Notes under the pieces: generated by a model
What the model saw: only the letters and a program-made list of their open reading frames with translations
What the model was told of the DNA's origin: nothing
Databases searched by the model: none
DNA from: Osmia lignaria lignaria
Lineage: Eukaryota; Arthropoda; Insecta; Hymenoptera; Megachilidae
Direction of reading: 5' to 3'
Assembly: GCF_051020975.1 (NCBI RefSeq)
Contig: NW_027478159.1
Coordinates: forward strand, 10,680,501-10,744,500
DNA: 64,000 bases
Shown here: piece by piece, positions 49,327-61,559 of the stretch
Numbering within the stretch: the first letter of the stretch is position 1
How the letters are laid out: each line of letters begins with the position of its first letter
Translations under genes and position numbers: made by a program

Positions 49327-50936
49327 TTGCAGATTTATCTCAAGGGAAGGGGCCTGACGGACATATTTCGAGATATTTCTTCTTCTTGTTGTTCTTCTTC
49401 TGCACAGCTAAACTGGAAGTGTCATTTCCAGCTCGCAATAGTGCAGAGTTATCTCAAAGAGAGGGGCCACGGTGTTTCTGTATCTCTATTATGTTGGTGC
49501 GGCTTCGGAACTTTTAAATATCTTGATATATCTCGAGAACTACGCATCTGATCAAAAAATATCATAGAACATAAAAAGTAGGAAACTTAATTCTCTACAA
49601 AAAAGGTCTCTCAACATTTTGCCATAGCTCGCTTGGTTTCCGAGATATTTGCAGATTTATCTCAAGGGAAGGGGCCTGACGGACATATTTCGAGATATTC
49701 CTTCTTCTTGTTGTTCTTCTTCTGCACAGCTAAGGTGGAAGTGGCATTTGCGGCTCGCACTAGTGCAGAGTTATCTCAAAGAGAGGGGCCACGGTGTTTC
49801 TGTATCTCTATTATGTTGGTGCGGCTTCGGAACTTTTAAATATCTTGATATATCTCGAGAACTGCGCATCTGATCAAAAAATATCATACAACATAAAAAG
49901 TAGGAAACTTAATTCTCTACAAAAAAGGTCTCCTAACATTTTGCCATAGCTCGCTTCGTTTCCGAGATATTTGCAGATTTATCTCAAGGGAAGGGGCCTG
50001 ACGGACATATTTCGAGATATTTCTTCTTCTTGTTGTTCTTCTTCTGCACAGCTAAGCTGGAAGTGGCATTTGCGGCTCGCACTAGTGCAGAGTTATCTCA
50101 AAGAAAGGGGCGACGGTGTTTCTGTATCCCTATTATGTTGGTGCGGCTTCGGAACTTTTAAATATCTCGATATATCTCGAAAACTACGCTTCTGATCAAA
50201 AAATATCATAGAACATAAATTGTAGGAAACATAATTCTCTACAAAAAAGGTCTCTCAACATTTTGCCATAGCTCGCTTCGTTTCCGAGATATTTGCAGAT
50301 TTATCTCAAGGGAAGGGGCCTAACGGACATATTTCGAGATATTTCTTCTTCTTGTTGTTCTTCTTCTGCACAGCTAAACTGGAAGTGGCATTTCCAGCTC
50401 GCAATAGTGCAGAGTTATCTCAAAGAGAGGGGCCACGGTGTTTCTGTATCTCTATAATGTTGGTGCGGCTTCGGAACTTTTAAATATCTTGATATATCTC
50501 GAGAACTACGCATCTGATCAAAAAATATCATAGAACATAAAAAGTAGGAAACTTAATTCTCTACAAAAAAGGTCTCTCAACATTTTGCCATAGCTCGCTT
50601 CGTTTCCGAGATATTTGCAGATTTATCTCAAGGGAAGGGGCCTGACGGACATATTTCGAGATATTTCTTCTTCTTGTTGTTCTTCTTCTGCACAGCTAAG
50701 CTGGAAGTGGCATTTACAGCTCGCAATAGTGCAGAGTTATCTCAAAGAAAGGGGCCACGGTGTTTCTGTATCTCTATTATGTTGGTGCGGCTTCGGAACT
50801 TTTAAATATCTTGATATATCTCGAGAACTACGCATCTGATCAAAAAATATCATAGAACCGAAAAAGTAGGAAACTTAATTCTCTACAAAAAAGGTCTCTT
50901 AACATTTTGCCATAGCTCGCTTCGTTTCCGAGATAT
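49327..50936 (+). repeat. Five-unit higher-order repeat, second copy (units 153-157)
   Basis: The partner of 47717-49326 with all five marker types in the same order. Differences include GATATTCCTTC, AAGGTGG and ACTGCGC in unit 154, CTATAATG in unit 156, and GAACCGAAAAAG after unit 157. The pattern does not continue into a third copy. Confidence 0.85.
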
Positions 50937-51258
50937 TTGCAGATTTATCTCAAGGGAAGGGGCCTGACGGACATATTTCGAGATATTTCTTCTTCTTGTT
51001 GTTCTTCTTCTGCACAGCTAAGCTGGAAGTGGCATTTGCGGCTCGCACTAGTGCAGAGTTATCTCAAAGAGAGGGGCCACGGTGTTTCTGTATCTCTATT
51101 ATGTTGGTGCGGCTTTGGAACTTTTAAATATCTCGATATATCTCGAAAACTACGCTTCTGATCAAAAAATATCATAGAACATAAATTGTAGGAAACATAA
51201 TTCTCTACAAAAAACGTCTCTTAACATTTTGCCATAGCTCGCTTCGTTTCCGAGATTT

Positions 51259-52546
51259 TTGCAGATTCAGCTCAAAGGAACTGGCCTGACGGACATATTT
51301 CGAGATATTTCTTCTTCTTGTTGTTCTTCCTCTGCACAGCTCAGCTGGAAGTGGCATTTGCAGCTCGCAATAGTGCAGAGTTATCTCAAAGAAAGGGGCC
51401 ACGGTGTTTCTGTATCTCTATTATGTTGGTGCGGCTTCGGAACTTTTAAATATCTTGATATATCTCGAGAACTACGCATCTGATCAAAAAATATCATAGA
51501 ACATAAAAAGTAGGAAACTTAATTCTCTACAAAAAAGGTCTCTTAATATTTTGCCATAGCTCGCTTCGTTTCCGAGATATTTGCAGATTTATCTCAAGGG
51601 AAGGGGCCTGACGGACATATTTCGAGATATTTCTTCTTCTTGTTGTTCTTCTTCTGCACAGCTAAGCTGGAAGTGGCATTTGCGGCTCGCACTAGTGCAG
51701 AGTTATCTCAAAGAAAGGGGCCACGGTGTTTCTGTATCCCTATTATGTTGGTGCGGCTTCGGAACTTTTAAATATCTCGATATATCGCGAAAACTACGCT
51801 TCTGATCAAAAAATATCATAGAACATAAATTGTAGGAAACATAATTCTCTACAAAAAACGTCTCTTAACATTTTGCCATAGCTCGCTTCGTTTCCGAGAT
51901 ATTTGCAGATTCAGCTCAAAGGAACTGGCCTGACGGACATATTTCGAGATATTTCTTCTTCTTGTTGTTCTTCCTCTGCACAGCTAAGCTGGAAGTGGCA
52001 TTTGCAGCTCGCAATAGTGCAGAGTTATCTCAAAGAAAGGGGCCACGGTGTTTCTGTATCTCTATTATGTTGGTGCGGCTTCGGAACTTTTAAATATCTT
52101 GATATATCTCGAGAACTACGCATCTGATCAAAAAATATCATAGAACATAAAAAGTAGGAAACTTAATTCTCTACAAAAAAGGTCTCTTAACATTTTGCCA
52201 TAGCTCGCTTCGTTTCCGAGATATTTGCAGATTTATCTCAAGGGAAGGGGCCTGACGGACATATTTCGAGATATTTCTTCTTCTTGTTGTTCTTCTTCTG
52301 CACAGCTAAGCTGGAAGTGGCATTTGCGGCTCGCACTAGTGCAGAGTTATCTCAAAGAAAGGGGCCACGGTGTTTCTGTATCTCTATTATGTTGGTGCGG
52401 CTTCGGAACTTTTAAATATCTCGATATATCTCGAAAACTACGCTTCTGATCAAAAAATATCATAGAACATAAATTGTAGGAAACATAATTCTCTACAAAA
52501 AAGGTCTCTTAACATTTTGCCATAGCTCGCTTCGTTTCCGAGATAT
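51259..52546 (+). repeat. Two-unit higher-order repeat (units 159-162)
   Basis: The GATTCAGCTC...AACTGGCC unit with CTTCCTCTGC and a TTTGCAG body alternates with a GCGGCTCGCACTAG unit. The first pair starts at 51259 and the second at 51903, 644 bp apart. Unit 159 has the private GAGATTTTTGC and AGCTCAGCTGG; unit 160 ends TATCGCGAAAAC. Both copies of the first unit are preceded by AAAACGTCTC. Confidence 0.78.
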
Positions 52547-52868
52547 TTGCAGATTTATCTCAAGGGAAGGGGCCTGACGGACATATTTCGAGATATTTCT
52601 TCTTCTTGTTGTTCTTCTTCTGCCCAGCTAAGCTGGAAGTGGCATTTGCGGCTCGCACTAGTGCAGAGTTATCTCAAAGAAAGGGGCCACGGTGTTTCTG
52701 TATCTCTATTATGTTGGTGCGGCTTTGGAACTTTTAAATATCTCGATATATCTCGAAAACTACGCTTCTGATCAAAAAATATCATAGAAGATAAATTGTA
52801 GGAAACATAATTCTCTACAAAAAAGGTCTCTCAACATTTTGCCATAGCTCGCTTCGTTTCCGAGATAT

Positions 52869-54478
52869 TTGCAGATTCAGCTCAAAGGAACTGGCCTGAC
52901 GGACATATTTCGAGATATTTCTTCTTCTTGTTGTTCTTCCTCTGCACAGCTAAGCTGGAAGTGGCATTTGCGGCTCGCACTAGTGCAGAGTTATCTCAAA
53001 GAAAGGGGCCACGGTGTTTCTGTATCTCTATTATGTTGGTGCGGCTTTGGAACTTTTAAATATCTCGATATATCTCGAAAACTACGATTCTGATCAAAAA
53101 ATATCATAGAACATAAATTGTAGGAAACATAATTCTCTACAAAAAAGGTCTCTTAACATTTTGCCATAGCTAGCTCCGTTTCCCAGATATTTGCAGATAT
53201 ATCTCAAGGGAAGGGGCCTGACGGACATATTTCGAGATATGTCTTCTTCTTGTTGTTCTTCTTCTGCACAGCTAAGCTGGAAGTGGCATTTACAGCTCGC
53301 AATAGTGCAGAGTTATCTCAAAGAAAGGGGCCACGGTGTTTCTGTATCTCTATTATGTTGGTGCGGCTTCGGAACTTTTAAATATCTTGATATATCTCGA
53401 GAACTACGCATCTGATCAAAAAATATCATAGAACATAAAAAGTAGGAAACATAATTCTCTACAAAAAAGGTCTCTTAACATTTTGCCATAGCTCGCTTCG
53501 TTTCCGAGACATTTGCAGATATATCTCAAGGGAAGGGGCCTGACGGACATATTTCGAGATATTTCTTCTTCTTGTTGTACTTCTTCTGCACAGCTAAGCT
53601 GGAAGTGGCACTTGCGGCTCGCACTAGTGCAGAGTTATCTCAAAGAAAGGGGCCACGGTGTTTCTGTATCCCTATTATGTTGGTGCGGCTTCGGAACTTT
53701 TAAATATCTCGATATATCTCGAAAACTACGCTTCTGATCAAAAAATATCATAGAACATAAATTGTAGGAAACATAATTCTCTACAAAAAACGTCTCTTAA
53801 CATTTTGCCATAGCTCGCTTCGTTTCCGAGTTATTTGCAGATTCAGCTCAAAGGAACTGGCCTGACGGACATATTTCGAGATATTTCTTCTTCTTGTTGT
53901 TCTTCCTCTGCACAGCTAAGCTGGAAGTGGCATTTGCAGCTCGCAATAGTGCAGTGTTATCTCAAAGAAAGGGGCCACGGTGTTTCTGTATCTCTATTAT
54001 GTTGGTGCGGCTTCGGAACTTTTAAATATCTCGATATATCTCGAAAACTACGCTTCTGATCAAAAAATATCATAGAACGTAAATTGTAGGAAACATAATT
54101 CTCTACAAAAAAGGTCTCTTAACATTTTGCCATAGCTCGCTTCGTTTCCGAGATATTTGCAGATTTATCTCAAGGGAAGGGGCCTAACGGACATATTTCG
54201 AGATATTTCTTCTTCTTGTTGTTCTTCTTCTGCACAGCTAAACTGGAAGTGGCATTTCCAGCTCCCAATAGTGCAGAGTTATCTCAAAGAGAGGGGCCAC
54301 GGTGTTTCTGTATCTCTATTATGTTGGTGCGGCTTCGGAACTTTTAAATATCTTGATATATCTCGAGAGCTACGCGTCTGATCAAAAAATATCATAGAAC
54401 ATAAAAAGTAGGAAACATAATTCTCTACAAAAAAGGTCTCTCAACATTTTGCCATAGCTCGCTTCGTTTCCGAGATAT
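52869..54478 (+). repeat. Units 164-168: first copy of an overlapping six/seven-unit repeat
   Basis: Units 164-165 match units 170-171 at 1,932 bp (ACTACGATTC, then GCTAGCTCCGTTTCCCAG before a GATATGTCTTC unit). Units 165-168 match units 172-175 at 2,254 bp (GATATGTCTTC; TTGTACTTC; GATTCAGCTC with GAGTTATTTG before it; CCTAACGG with CAGCTCCCAATAG and GAGAGCTACGCG). Unit 171 plus 172 are two adjacent GATATGTCTTC units, which explains why two different periods coexist. Confidence 0.8.
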
Positions 54479-54800
54479 TTGCAGATTTATTTCAAGGGAA
54501 GGGGCCTGACGGACATATTTCGAGATATTTCTTCTTCTTGTTGTTCTTCTTCTGCACAGCTAAGCTGGAAGTGGCATTTGCGGCTCGCACTAGTGCAGAG
54601 TTATCTCAAAGAAAGGGGCCACGGTGTTTCTGTATCCCTATTATGTTGGTGCGGCTTCGGAACTTTTAAATATCTCGATATATCTCGAAAACTACGCTTC
54701 TGATCAAAAAATATCATAGAACATAAATTGTAGGAAACATAATTCTCTACAAAAAACGTCTCTTAACATTTTGCCATAGCTCGCTTCGTTTCCGAGATAT

Positions 54801-56732
54801 TTGCAGATTCAGCTCAAAGGAACTGGCCTGACGGACATATTTCGAGATATTTCTTCTTCTTGTTGTTCTTCCTCTGCACAGCTAAGCTGGAAGTGGCATT
54901 TGCGGCTCGCACTAGTGCAGAGTTATCTCAAAGAAAGGGGCCACGGTGTTTCTGTATCTCTATTATGTTGGTGCGGCTTTGGAACTTTTAAATATCTCGA
55001 TATATCTCGAAAACTACGATTCTGATCAAAAAATATCATAGAACATAAATTGTAGGAAACATAATTCTCTACAAAAAAGGTCTCTTAACATTTTGCCATA
55101 GCTAGCTCCGTTTCCCAGATATTTGCAGATATATCTCAAGGGAAGGGGCCTGACGGACATATTTCGAGATATGTCTTCTTCTTGTTGTTCTTCTTCTGCA
55201 CAGCTAAGCTGGAAGTGGCATTTACAGCTCGCAATAGTGCAGAGTTATCTCAAAGAAAGGGGCCACGGTGTTTCTGTATCTCTCTTATGTTGGTGCGGCT
55301 TCGGAACTTTTAAATATCTTGATATATCTCGAGAACTACGCATCTGATCAAAAAATATCATAGATCATAAAAAGTAGGAAACATAATTCTCTACAAAAAA
55401 GGTCTCTTAACATTTTGCCATAGCTCGCTTCGTTTCCGAGATATTTGCAGATATATCTCAAGGGAAGGGGCCTGACGGACATATTTCGAGATATGTCTTC
55501 TTCTTGTTGTTCTTCTTCTGCACAGCTAAGCTGGAAGTGGCATTTACAGCTCGCAATAGTGCAGAGTTATCTCAGAGAAAGGGGCCACGGTGTTTCTGTA
55601 TCTCTATTATGTTGGTGCGGCTTCGGAACTTTTAAATATCTTGATATATCTCGAGAACTACGCATCTGATCAAAAAATATCATAGAACATAAAAAGTAGG
55701 AAACTTAATTCTCTACAAAAAAGGTCTCTTAACATTTTGCCATAGCTCGCTTCGTTTCCGAGATATTTGCAGATTTATCTCAAGGGAAGGGGCCTGACGG
55801 ACATATTTCGAGATATTTCTTCTTCTTGTTGTACTTCTTCTGCACAGCTAAGCTGGAAGTGGCATTTGCGGCTCGCACTAGTGCAGAGTTATCTCAAAGA
55901 AAGGGGCCACGGTGTTTCTGTATCCCTATTATGTTGGTGCGGCTTCGGAACTTTTAAATATCTCGATATATCTCGAAAACTACGCTTCTGATCAAAAAAT
56001 ATCATAGAACATAAATTGTAGGAAACATAATTCTCTACAAAAAACGTCTCTTAACATTTTGCCATAGCTCGCTTCGTTTCCGAGTTATTTGCAGATTCAG
56101 CTCAAAGGAACTGGCCTGACGGACATATTTCGAGATATTTCTTCTTCTTGTTGTTCTTCCTCTGCACAGCTAAGCTGGAAGTGGCATTTGCAGCTCGCAA
56201 TAGTGCAGAGTTATCTCAAAGAAAGGGGCCACGGTGTTTCTGTATCTCTATTATGTTGGTGCGGCTTCGGAACTTTTAAATATCTCGATATATCTCGAAA
56301 ACTACGCTTCTGATCAAAAAATATCATAGAACATAAATTGTAGGAAACATAATTCTCTACAAAAAAGGTCTCTTAACATTTTGCCATAGCTCGCTTCGTT
56401 TCCGAGATATTTGCAGATTTATCTCAAGGGAAGGGGCCTAACGGACATATTTCGAGATATTTCTTCTTCTTGTTGTTCTTCTTCTGCACAGCTAAACTGG
56501 AAGTGGCATTTCCAGCTCCCAATAGTGCAGAGTTATCTCAAGGAGAGGGGCCACGGTGTTTCTGTATCTCTATTATGTTGGTGCGGCTTCGGAACTTTTA
56601 AATATCTTGATATATCTCGAGAGCTACGCGTCTGATCAAAAAATATCATAGAACATAAAAAGTAGGAAACATAATTCTCTACAAAAAAGGTCTCTTAACA
56701 TTTTGCCATAGCTCGCTTCGTTTCCGAGATAT
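54801..56732 (+). repeat. Units 170-175: second copy of the overlapping six/seven-unit repeat
   Basis: The partner of 52869-54478. Unit 171 carries the GCTAGCTCCGTTTCCCAG junction at 1,932 bp from unit 165; units 172-175 correspond to 165-168 at 2,254 bp. Private changes include TCTCTTATG (171), CTCAGAGAAAG (172) and CTCAAGGAGAGG (175). Confidence 0.8.
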
Positions 56733-58342
56733 TTGCAGATTTATCTCAAGGGAAGTGGCCTGACGGACATATTTCGAGATATTTCTTCTTCTTGTTGTTC
56801 TTCCTCTGCACAGCTAAGCTGGAAGTGGCATTTGCAGCTCGCAATAGTGCAGAGTTATCTCAAAGAAAGGGGCCACGGTGTTTCTGTATCTCTATTATGT
56901 TGGTGCGGCTTTGGAACTTTTAAATATCTCGATATATCTCGAAAACTACGCTTCTGATCAAAAAATATCATAGAACATAAATTGTAGGAAACATAATTCT
57001 CTACAAAAAAGGTCTCTTAATATTTTGCCATAGCTCGCTTCGTTTCCGAGATATTTGCAGATTTATCTCAAGGGAAGGGGCCTGACGGACATATTTCGAG
57101 ATATTTCTTCTTCTTGTTGTACTTCTTCTGCACAGCTAAGCTGGAAGTGGCATTTGCGGCTCGCACTAGTGCAGAGTTATCTCAAAGAAAGGGGCCACGG
57201 TGTTTCTGTATCCCTATTATGTTGGTGCGGCTTCGGAACTTTTAAATATCTCGATATATCTCGAAAACTACGCTTCTGATCAAAAAATATCATAGAACAT
57301 AAATTGTAGGAAACATAATTCTCTACAAAAAACGTCTCTTAACATTTTGCCATAGCTCGCTTCGTTTCCGAGATATTTGCAGATTCAGCTCAAAGGAACT
57401 GGCCTGACGGACATATTTCGAGATATTTCTTCTTCTTGTTGTTCTTCCTCTGCACAGCTAAGCTGGAAGTGGCATTTAGAGCTCGCAATAGTGCAGAGTT
57501 ATCTCAAAGAAAGGGGCCACGGTGTTTCTGTATCTCTATTATGTTGGTGCGGCTTCGGAACTTTTAAATATCTTGATATATCTCGAGAACTACGCATCTG
57601 ATCAAAAAATATCATAGAACATAAAAAGTAGGAAACTTAATTCTCTACAAAAAAGGTCTCTTAACATTTTGCCATAGCTCGCATCGTTTCCGAGATATTT
57701 GCAGATTTATCTCAAGGGAAGGGGCCTGACGGACATATTTCGAGATATTTCTTCTTCTTGTTGTACTTCTTCTGCACAGCTAAGCTGGAAGTGGCATTTG
57801 CGGCTCGCACTAGTGCAGAGTTATCTCAAAGAAAGGGGCCACGGTGTTTCTGTATCTCTATTATGTTGGTGCGGCTTCGGAACTTTTAAATATCTTGATA
57901 TATCTCGAGAACTACGCATCTGATCAAAAAATATCATAGAACATAAAAAGTAGGAAACTTAATTCTCTACAAAAAAGGTCTCTTAACATTTTGCCATAGC
58001 TCGCTTCGTTTCCGAGATATTTGCAGATTTATCTCAAGGGAAGGGGCCTAACGGACATATTTCGAGATATTTCTTCTTCTTGTTGTTCTTCTTCTGCACA
58101 GCTAAACTGGAAGTGGCATTTCCAGCTCCCAATAGTGCAGAGTTATCTCAAAGAGAGGGGCCACGGTGTTTCTGTATCTCTATTATGTTGGTGCGGCTTC
58201 GGAACTTTTAAATATCTTGATATATCTCGAGAGCTACGCGTCTGATCAAAAAATATCATAGAACATAAAAAGTAGGAAACATAATTCTCTACAAAAAAGG
58301 TCTCTTAACATTTTGCCATAGCTCGCTTCGTTTCCGAGATAT
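56733..58342 (+). repeat. Units 176-180: shuffled units of the 52.8-56.7 kb types
   Basis: The order is: AAGTGGCC unit; TTGTACTTC unit; GATTCAGCTC unit; TTGTACTTC unit; CAGCTCCCAATAG unit. All types are known from the preceding blocks, but the order is not a clean repeat of either. The TTGTACTTC unit appears twice at 644-bp spacing, with two different tails. Confidence 0.7.
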
Positions 58343-58661
58343 TTGCAGATTTATCTCAAGGGAAGGGGCCTAACGGACATATTTCGAGATATTTCTTCTT
58401 CTTGTTGTTCTTCTGCACAGCTAAACTGGAAGTGGCATTTCCAGCTCCCAATAGTGCAGAGTTATCTCAAAGAGAGGGGCCACGGTGTTTCTGTATCTCT
58501 ATTATGTTGGTGCGGCTTCGGAACTTTTAAATATCTTGATATATCTCGAGAACTACGCATCTGATCAGAAAATATCATAGAAGATAAAAAGTAGGAAACT
58601 TAATTCTCTACAAAAAACGTCTCTTAACATTTTGCCATAGCTCGCTTCGTTTCCGAGATAT
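58343..58661 (+). repeat. 319-bp monomer (unit 181), independent triplet loss
   Basis: One TTC triplet is missing as in unit 57, but on a different background: CCTAACGG, TTTCCAGCTCCCAATAG body and GATCAGAAAAT with GAAGATAAAAAG tail. No shared flanking markers link it to the 18-43 kb group, so the loss probably arose separately. Confidence 0.85.
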
Positions 58662-58983
58662 TTGCAGATTTATCTCAAGGTAAGGGGCCTGACGGATATA
58701 TTTCGAGATATTTCTTCTTCTTGTTGTTCTTCTTCTGCACAGCTAAGCTGGAAGTGGCATTTGCGGCTCGCACTAGTGCAGAGTTATCTCAAAGAAAGGG
58801 GCCTCGGTGTTTCTGTATCTCTATTATGTTGGTGCGGCTTCGGAACTTTTAAATATCTTGATATATCTCGAGAACTACGCATCTGATCAGAAAATATCAT
58901 AGAAGATAAAAAGTAGGAAACTTAATTCTCTACAAAAAACGTCTCTTAACATTTTGCCATAGCTCGCTTCGTTTCCGAGATAT
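58662..58983 (+). repeat. Monomer with CAAGGTAAGG and ACGGATATAT (unit 182)
   Basis: One step away from the consensus CAAGGGAAGG. It shares the ACGGATATAT change with units 183 and 191, which have a second change (CAAGTTAAGG). It ends GATCAGAAAAT with GAAGATAAAAAG, a tail otherwise seen near both ends of the window. It also has a private GGGCCTCGGTG. Confidence 0.85.
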
Positions 58984-59305
58984 TTGCAGATTTATCTCAA
59001 GTTAAGGGGCCTGACGGATATATTTCGAGATATTTCTTCTTCTTGTTGTTCTTCTTCTGCACAGCTAAACTGGAAGTGGCATTTCCAGCTCCCAATAGTG
59101 CAGAGTTATCTCAAAGAGAGGGGCCACGGTGTTTCTGTATCTCTATTATGTTGGTGCGGCTTCGGAACTTTTAAATATCTTGATATATCTCGAGAGCTAC
59201 GCGTCTGATCAAAAAATATCATAGAACATAAAAAGTAGGAAACATAATTCTCTACAAAAAAGGTCTCTTAACATTTTGCCATAGCTCGCTTCGTTTCCAA
59301 GATAT
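58984..59305 (+). repeat. Monomer with CAAGTTAAGG and ACGGATATAT (unit 183)
   Basis: It has two adjacent substitutions relative to the consensus CAAGGGAAGG; one of them is also in unit 182. The body is the CAGCTCCCAATAG type, so the front has been joined to a different back compared with unit 182. Confidence 0.85.
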
Positions 59306-59627
59306 TTGCAGATTTATCTCAAGGGAAGTGGCCTGACGGACATATTTCGAGATATTTCTTCTTCTTGTTGTTCTTCCTCTGCACAGCTAAGCTGGAAGTG
59401 ACATTTGCAGCTCGCAATAGTGCAGAGTTATCTCAAAGAAAGGGGCCACGGTGTTTCTGTATCTCTATTATGTTGGTGCGGCTTCGGAACTTTTAAATAT
59501 CTCGATATATCTCGAAAACTACGCTTCTGATCAAAAAATATCATAGAACATAAATTGTAGGAAACATAATTCTCTACAAAAAACGTCTCTTAACATTTTG
59601 CCATAGCTCGCTTCGTTTCCGAGATAT

Positions 59628-61559
59628 TTGCAGATTTATCTCAAGGGAAGGGGCCTAACGGACATATTTCGAGATATTTCTTCTTCTTGTTGTTCTTCTT
59701 CTGCACAGCTAAACTGGAAGTGGCATTTCCAGCTCGCAATAGTACAGAGTTATCTCAAAGAGAGGGGCCACGGTGTTTCTGTATCTCTATTATGTTGGTG
59801 CGGCTTCGGAACTTTTAAATATCTTGATATATCTCGAGAGCTACGCGTCTGATCAAAAAATATCATAGAACATAAAAAGTAGGAAACATAATTCTCTACA
59901 AAAAAGGTCTCTTATCATTTTGCCATAGCTCGCTTCGTTTCCGAGATATTTGCAGATTTATCTCAAGGGAAGTGGCCTGACGGACATATTTCGAGATATT
60001 TCTTCTTCTTGTTGTTCTTCCTCTGCACAGCTAAGCTGGAAGTGGCATTTGCAGCTCGCAATAGTGCAGAGTTATCTCAAAGAAAGGGGCCACGGTGTTT
60101 CTGTATCTCTATTATGTTGGTGCGGCTTCGGAACTTTTAAATATCTCGATATATCTCGAAAACTACGCTTCTGATCAAAAAATATCATAGAACATAAATT
60201 GTAGGAAACATAATTCTCTACAAAAAAGGTCTCTTACCATTTTGCCATAGCTCGCTTCGTTTCCGAGATATTTGCAGATTTATCTCAAGGGAAGTGGCCT
60301 GACGGACATATTTCGAGATATTTCTTCTTCTTGTTGTTCTTCTTCTGCACAGCTAAGCTGGAAGTGGCATTTGCGGCTCGCACTAGTGCAGAGTTATCTC
60401 AAAGAAAGGGGCCACGGTGTTTCTGTATCTCTATTATGTTGGTGCGGCTTCGGAACTTTTAAATATCTTGATATATCTCGAGATGTACGCATCTGATCAA
60501 AAAATATCATAGAACATAAAAAGTAGGAAACTTAATTCTCTACAAAAAAGGTCGCTCAACATTTTGCCATAGCTCGCTTCGTTTCCGAGATACTTGCCGA
60601 TTTATCTCAAGGGAAGGGGCCTAACGGACATATTTCGAGATATTTCTTCTTCTTGTTGTTCTTCTTCTGCACAGCTAAGCTGGAAGTGGCATTTCCAGCT
60701 CCCAATAGTGCAGAGTTATCTCAAAGAGAGGGGCCACGGTGTTTCTGTATCTCTATTATGTTGGTGCGGCTTCGGAACTTTTAAACATCTTGATATATCT
60801 CGAGAGCTACGCGTCTGATCAAAAAATATCATAGAACATAAAAAGTAGGAAACATAATTCTCTACAAAAAAGGTCTCTTAACATTTTGCCATAGCTCGCT
60901 TCGTTTCCGAGATATTTGCAGATTTATCTCAAGGGAAGTGGCCTGACGGACATATTTCGAGATATTTCTTCTTCTTGTTGTTCTTCCTCTGCACAGCTAA
61001 GCTGGAAGTGGCATTTGCAGCTCGCAATAGTGCAGAGTTATCTCAAAGAAAGGGGCCACGGTGTTTCTGTATCTCTATTATGTTGGTGCGGCTTCGGAAC
61101 TTTTAAATATCTCGATATATCTCGAAAACTACGCTTCTGATCAAAAAATATCATAGAACATAAATTGTAGGAAACATAATTCTCTACAAAAAAGGTCTCT
61201 TAACATTTTGCCATAGCTCGCTTTGTTTCCGAGATATTTGCAGATTTATCTCAAGGGAAGTGGCCTGACGGACATATTTCGAGATATTTCTTCTTCTTGT
61301 TGTTCTTCTTCTGCACAGCTAAGCTGGAAGTGGCATTTGCGGCTCGCACTAGTGCAGAGTTATCTCAAAGAAAGGGGCCACGGTGTTTCTGTATCTCTAT
61401 TATGTTGGTGCGGCTTCGGAACTTTTAAATATCTTGATATATCTCGAGAACTACGCATCTGATCAGAAAATATCATAGAAGATAAAAAGTAGGAAACTTA
61501 ATTCTCTACAAAAAACGTCTCTTAACATTTTGCCATAGCTCGCTTCGTTTCCGAGATAT
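59628..61559 (+). repeat. Terminal three-unit higher-order repeat, copies 1-2 (units 185-190)
   Basis: The triad is a CCTAACGG unit with TTTCCAG and GAGAGCTACGCG; an AAGTGGCC unit with CTTCCTC and CGAAAACTACGC; and an AAGTGGCC unit with a GCGGCTCGCACTAG body. Triads start at 59628 and 60594 (966 bp). Unit 188 carries GATACTTGCCGATTT, otherwise known only from the first 26 kb, and AACATCTTG. Unit 190 is preceded by GCTTTGTTTCC and ends GATCAGAAAAT with GAAGATAAAAAG. Confidence 0.82.

Noticed and set aside
3935..49839. 68-codon frames beginning MVSE in units with GCTTGGTTTCC
   Set aside because: The TTG start is created by the single GCTTCG to GCTTGG variant; the reading frame is a second frame of the same repeat. 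It is a subfamily marker, not a gene.
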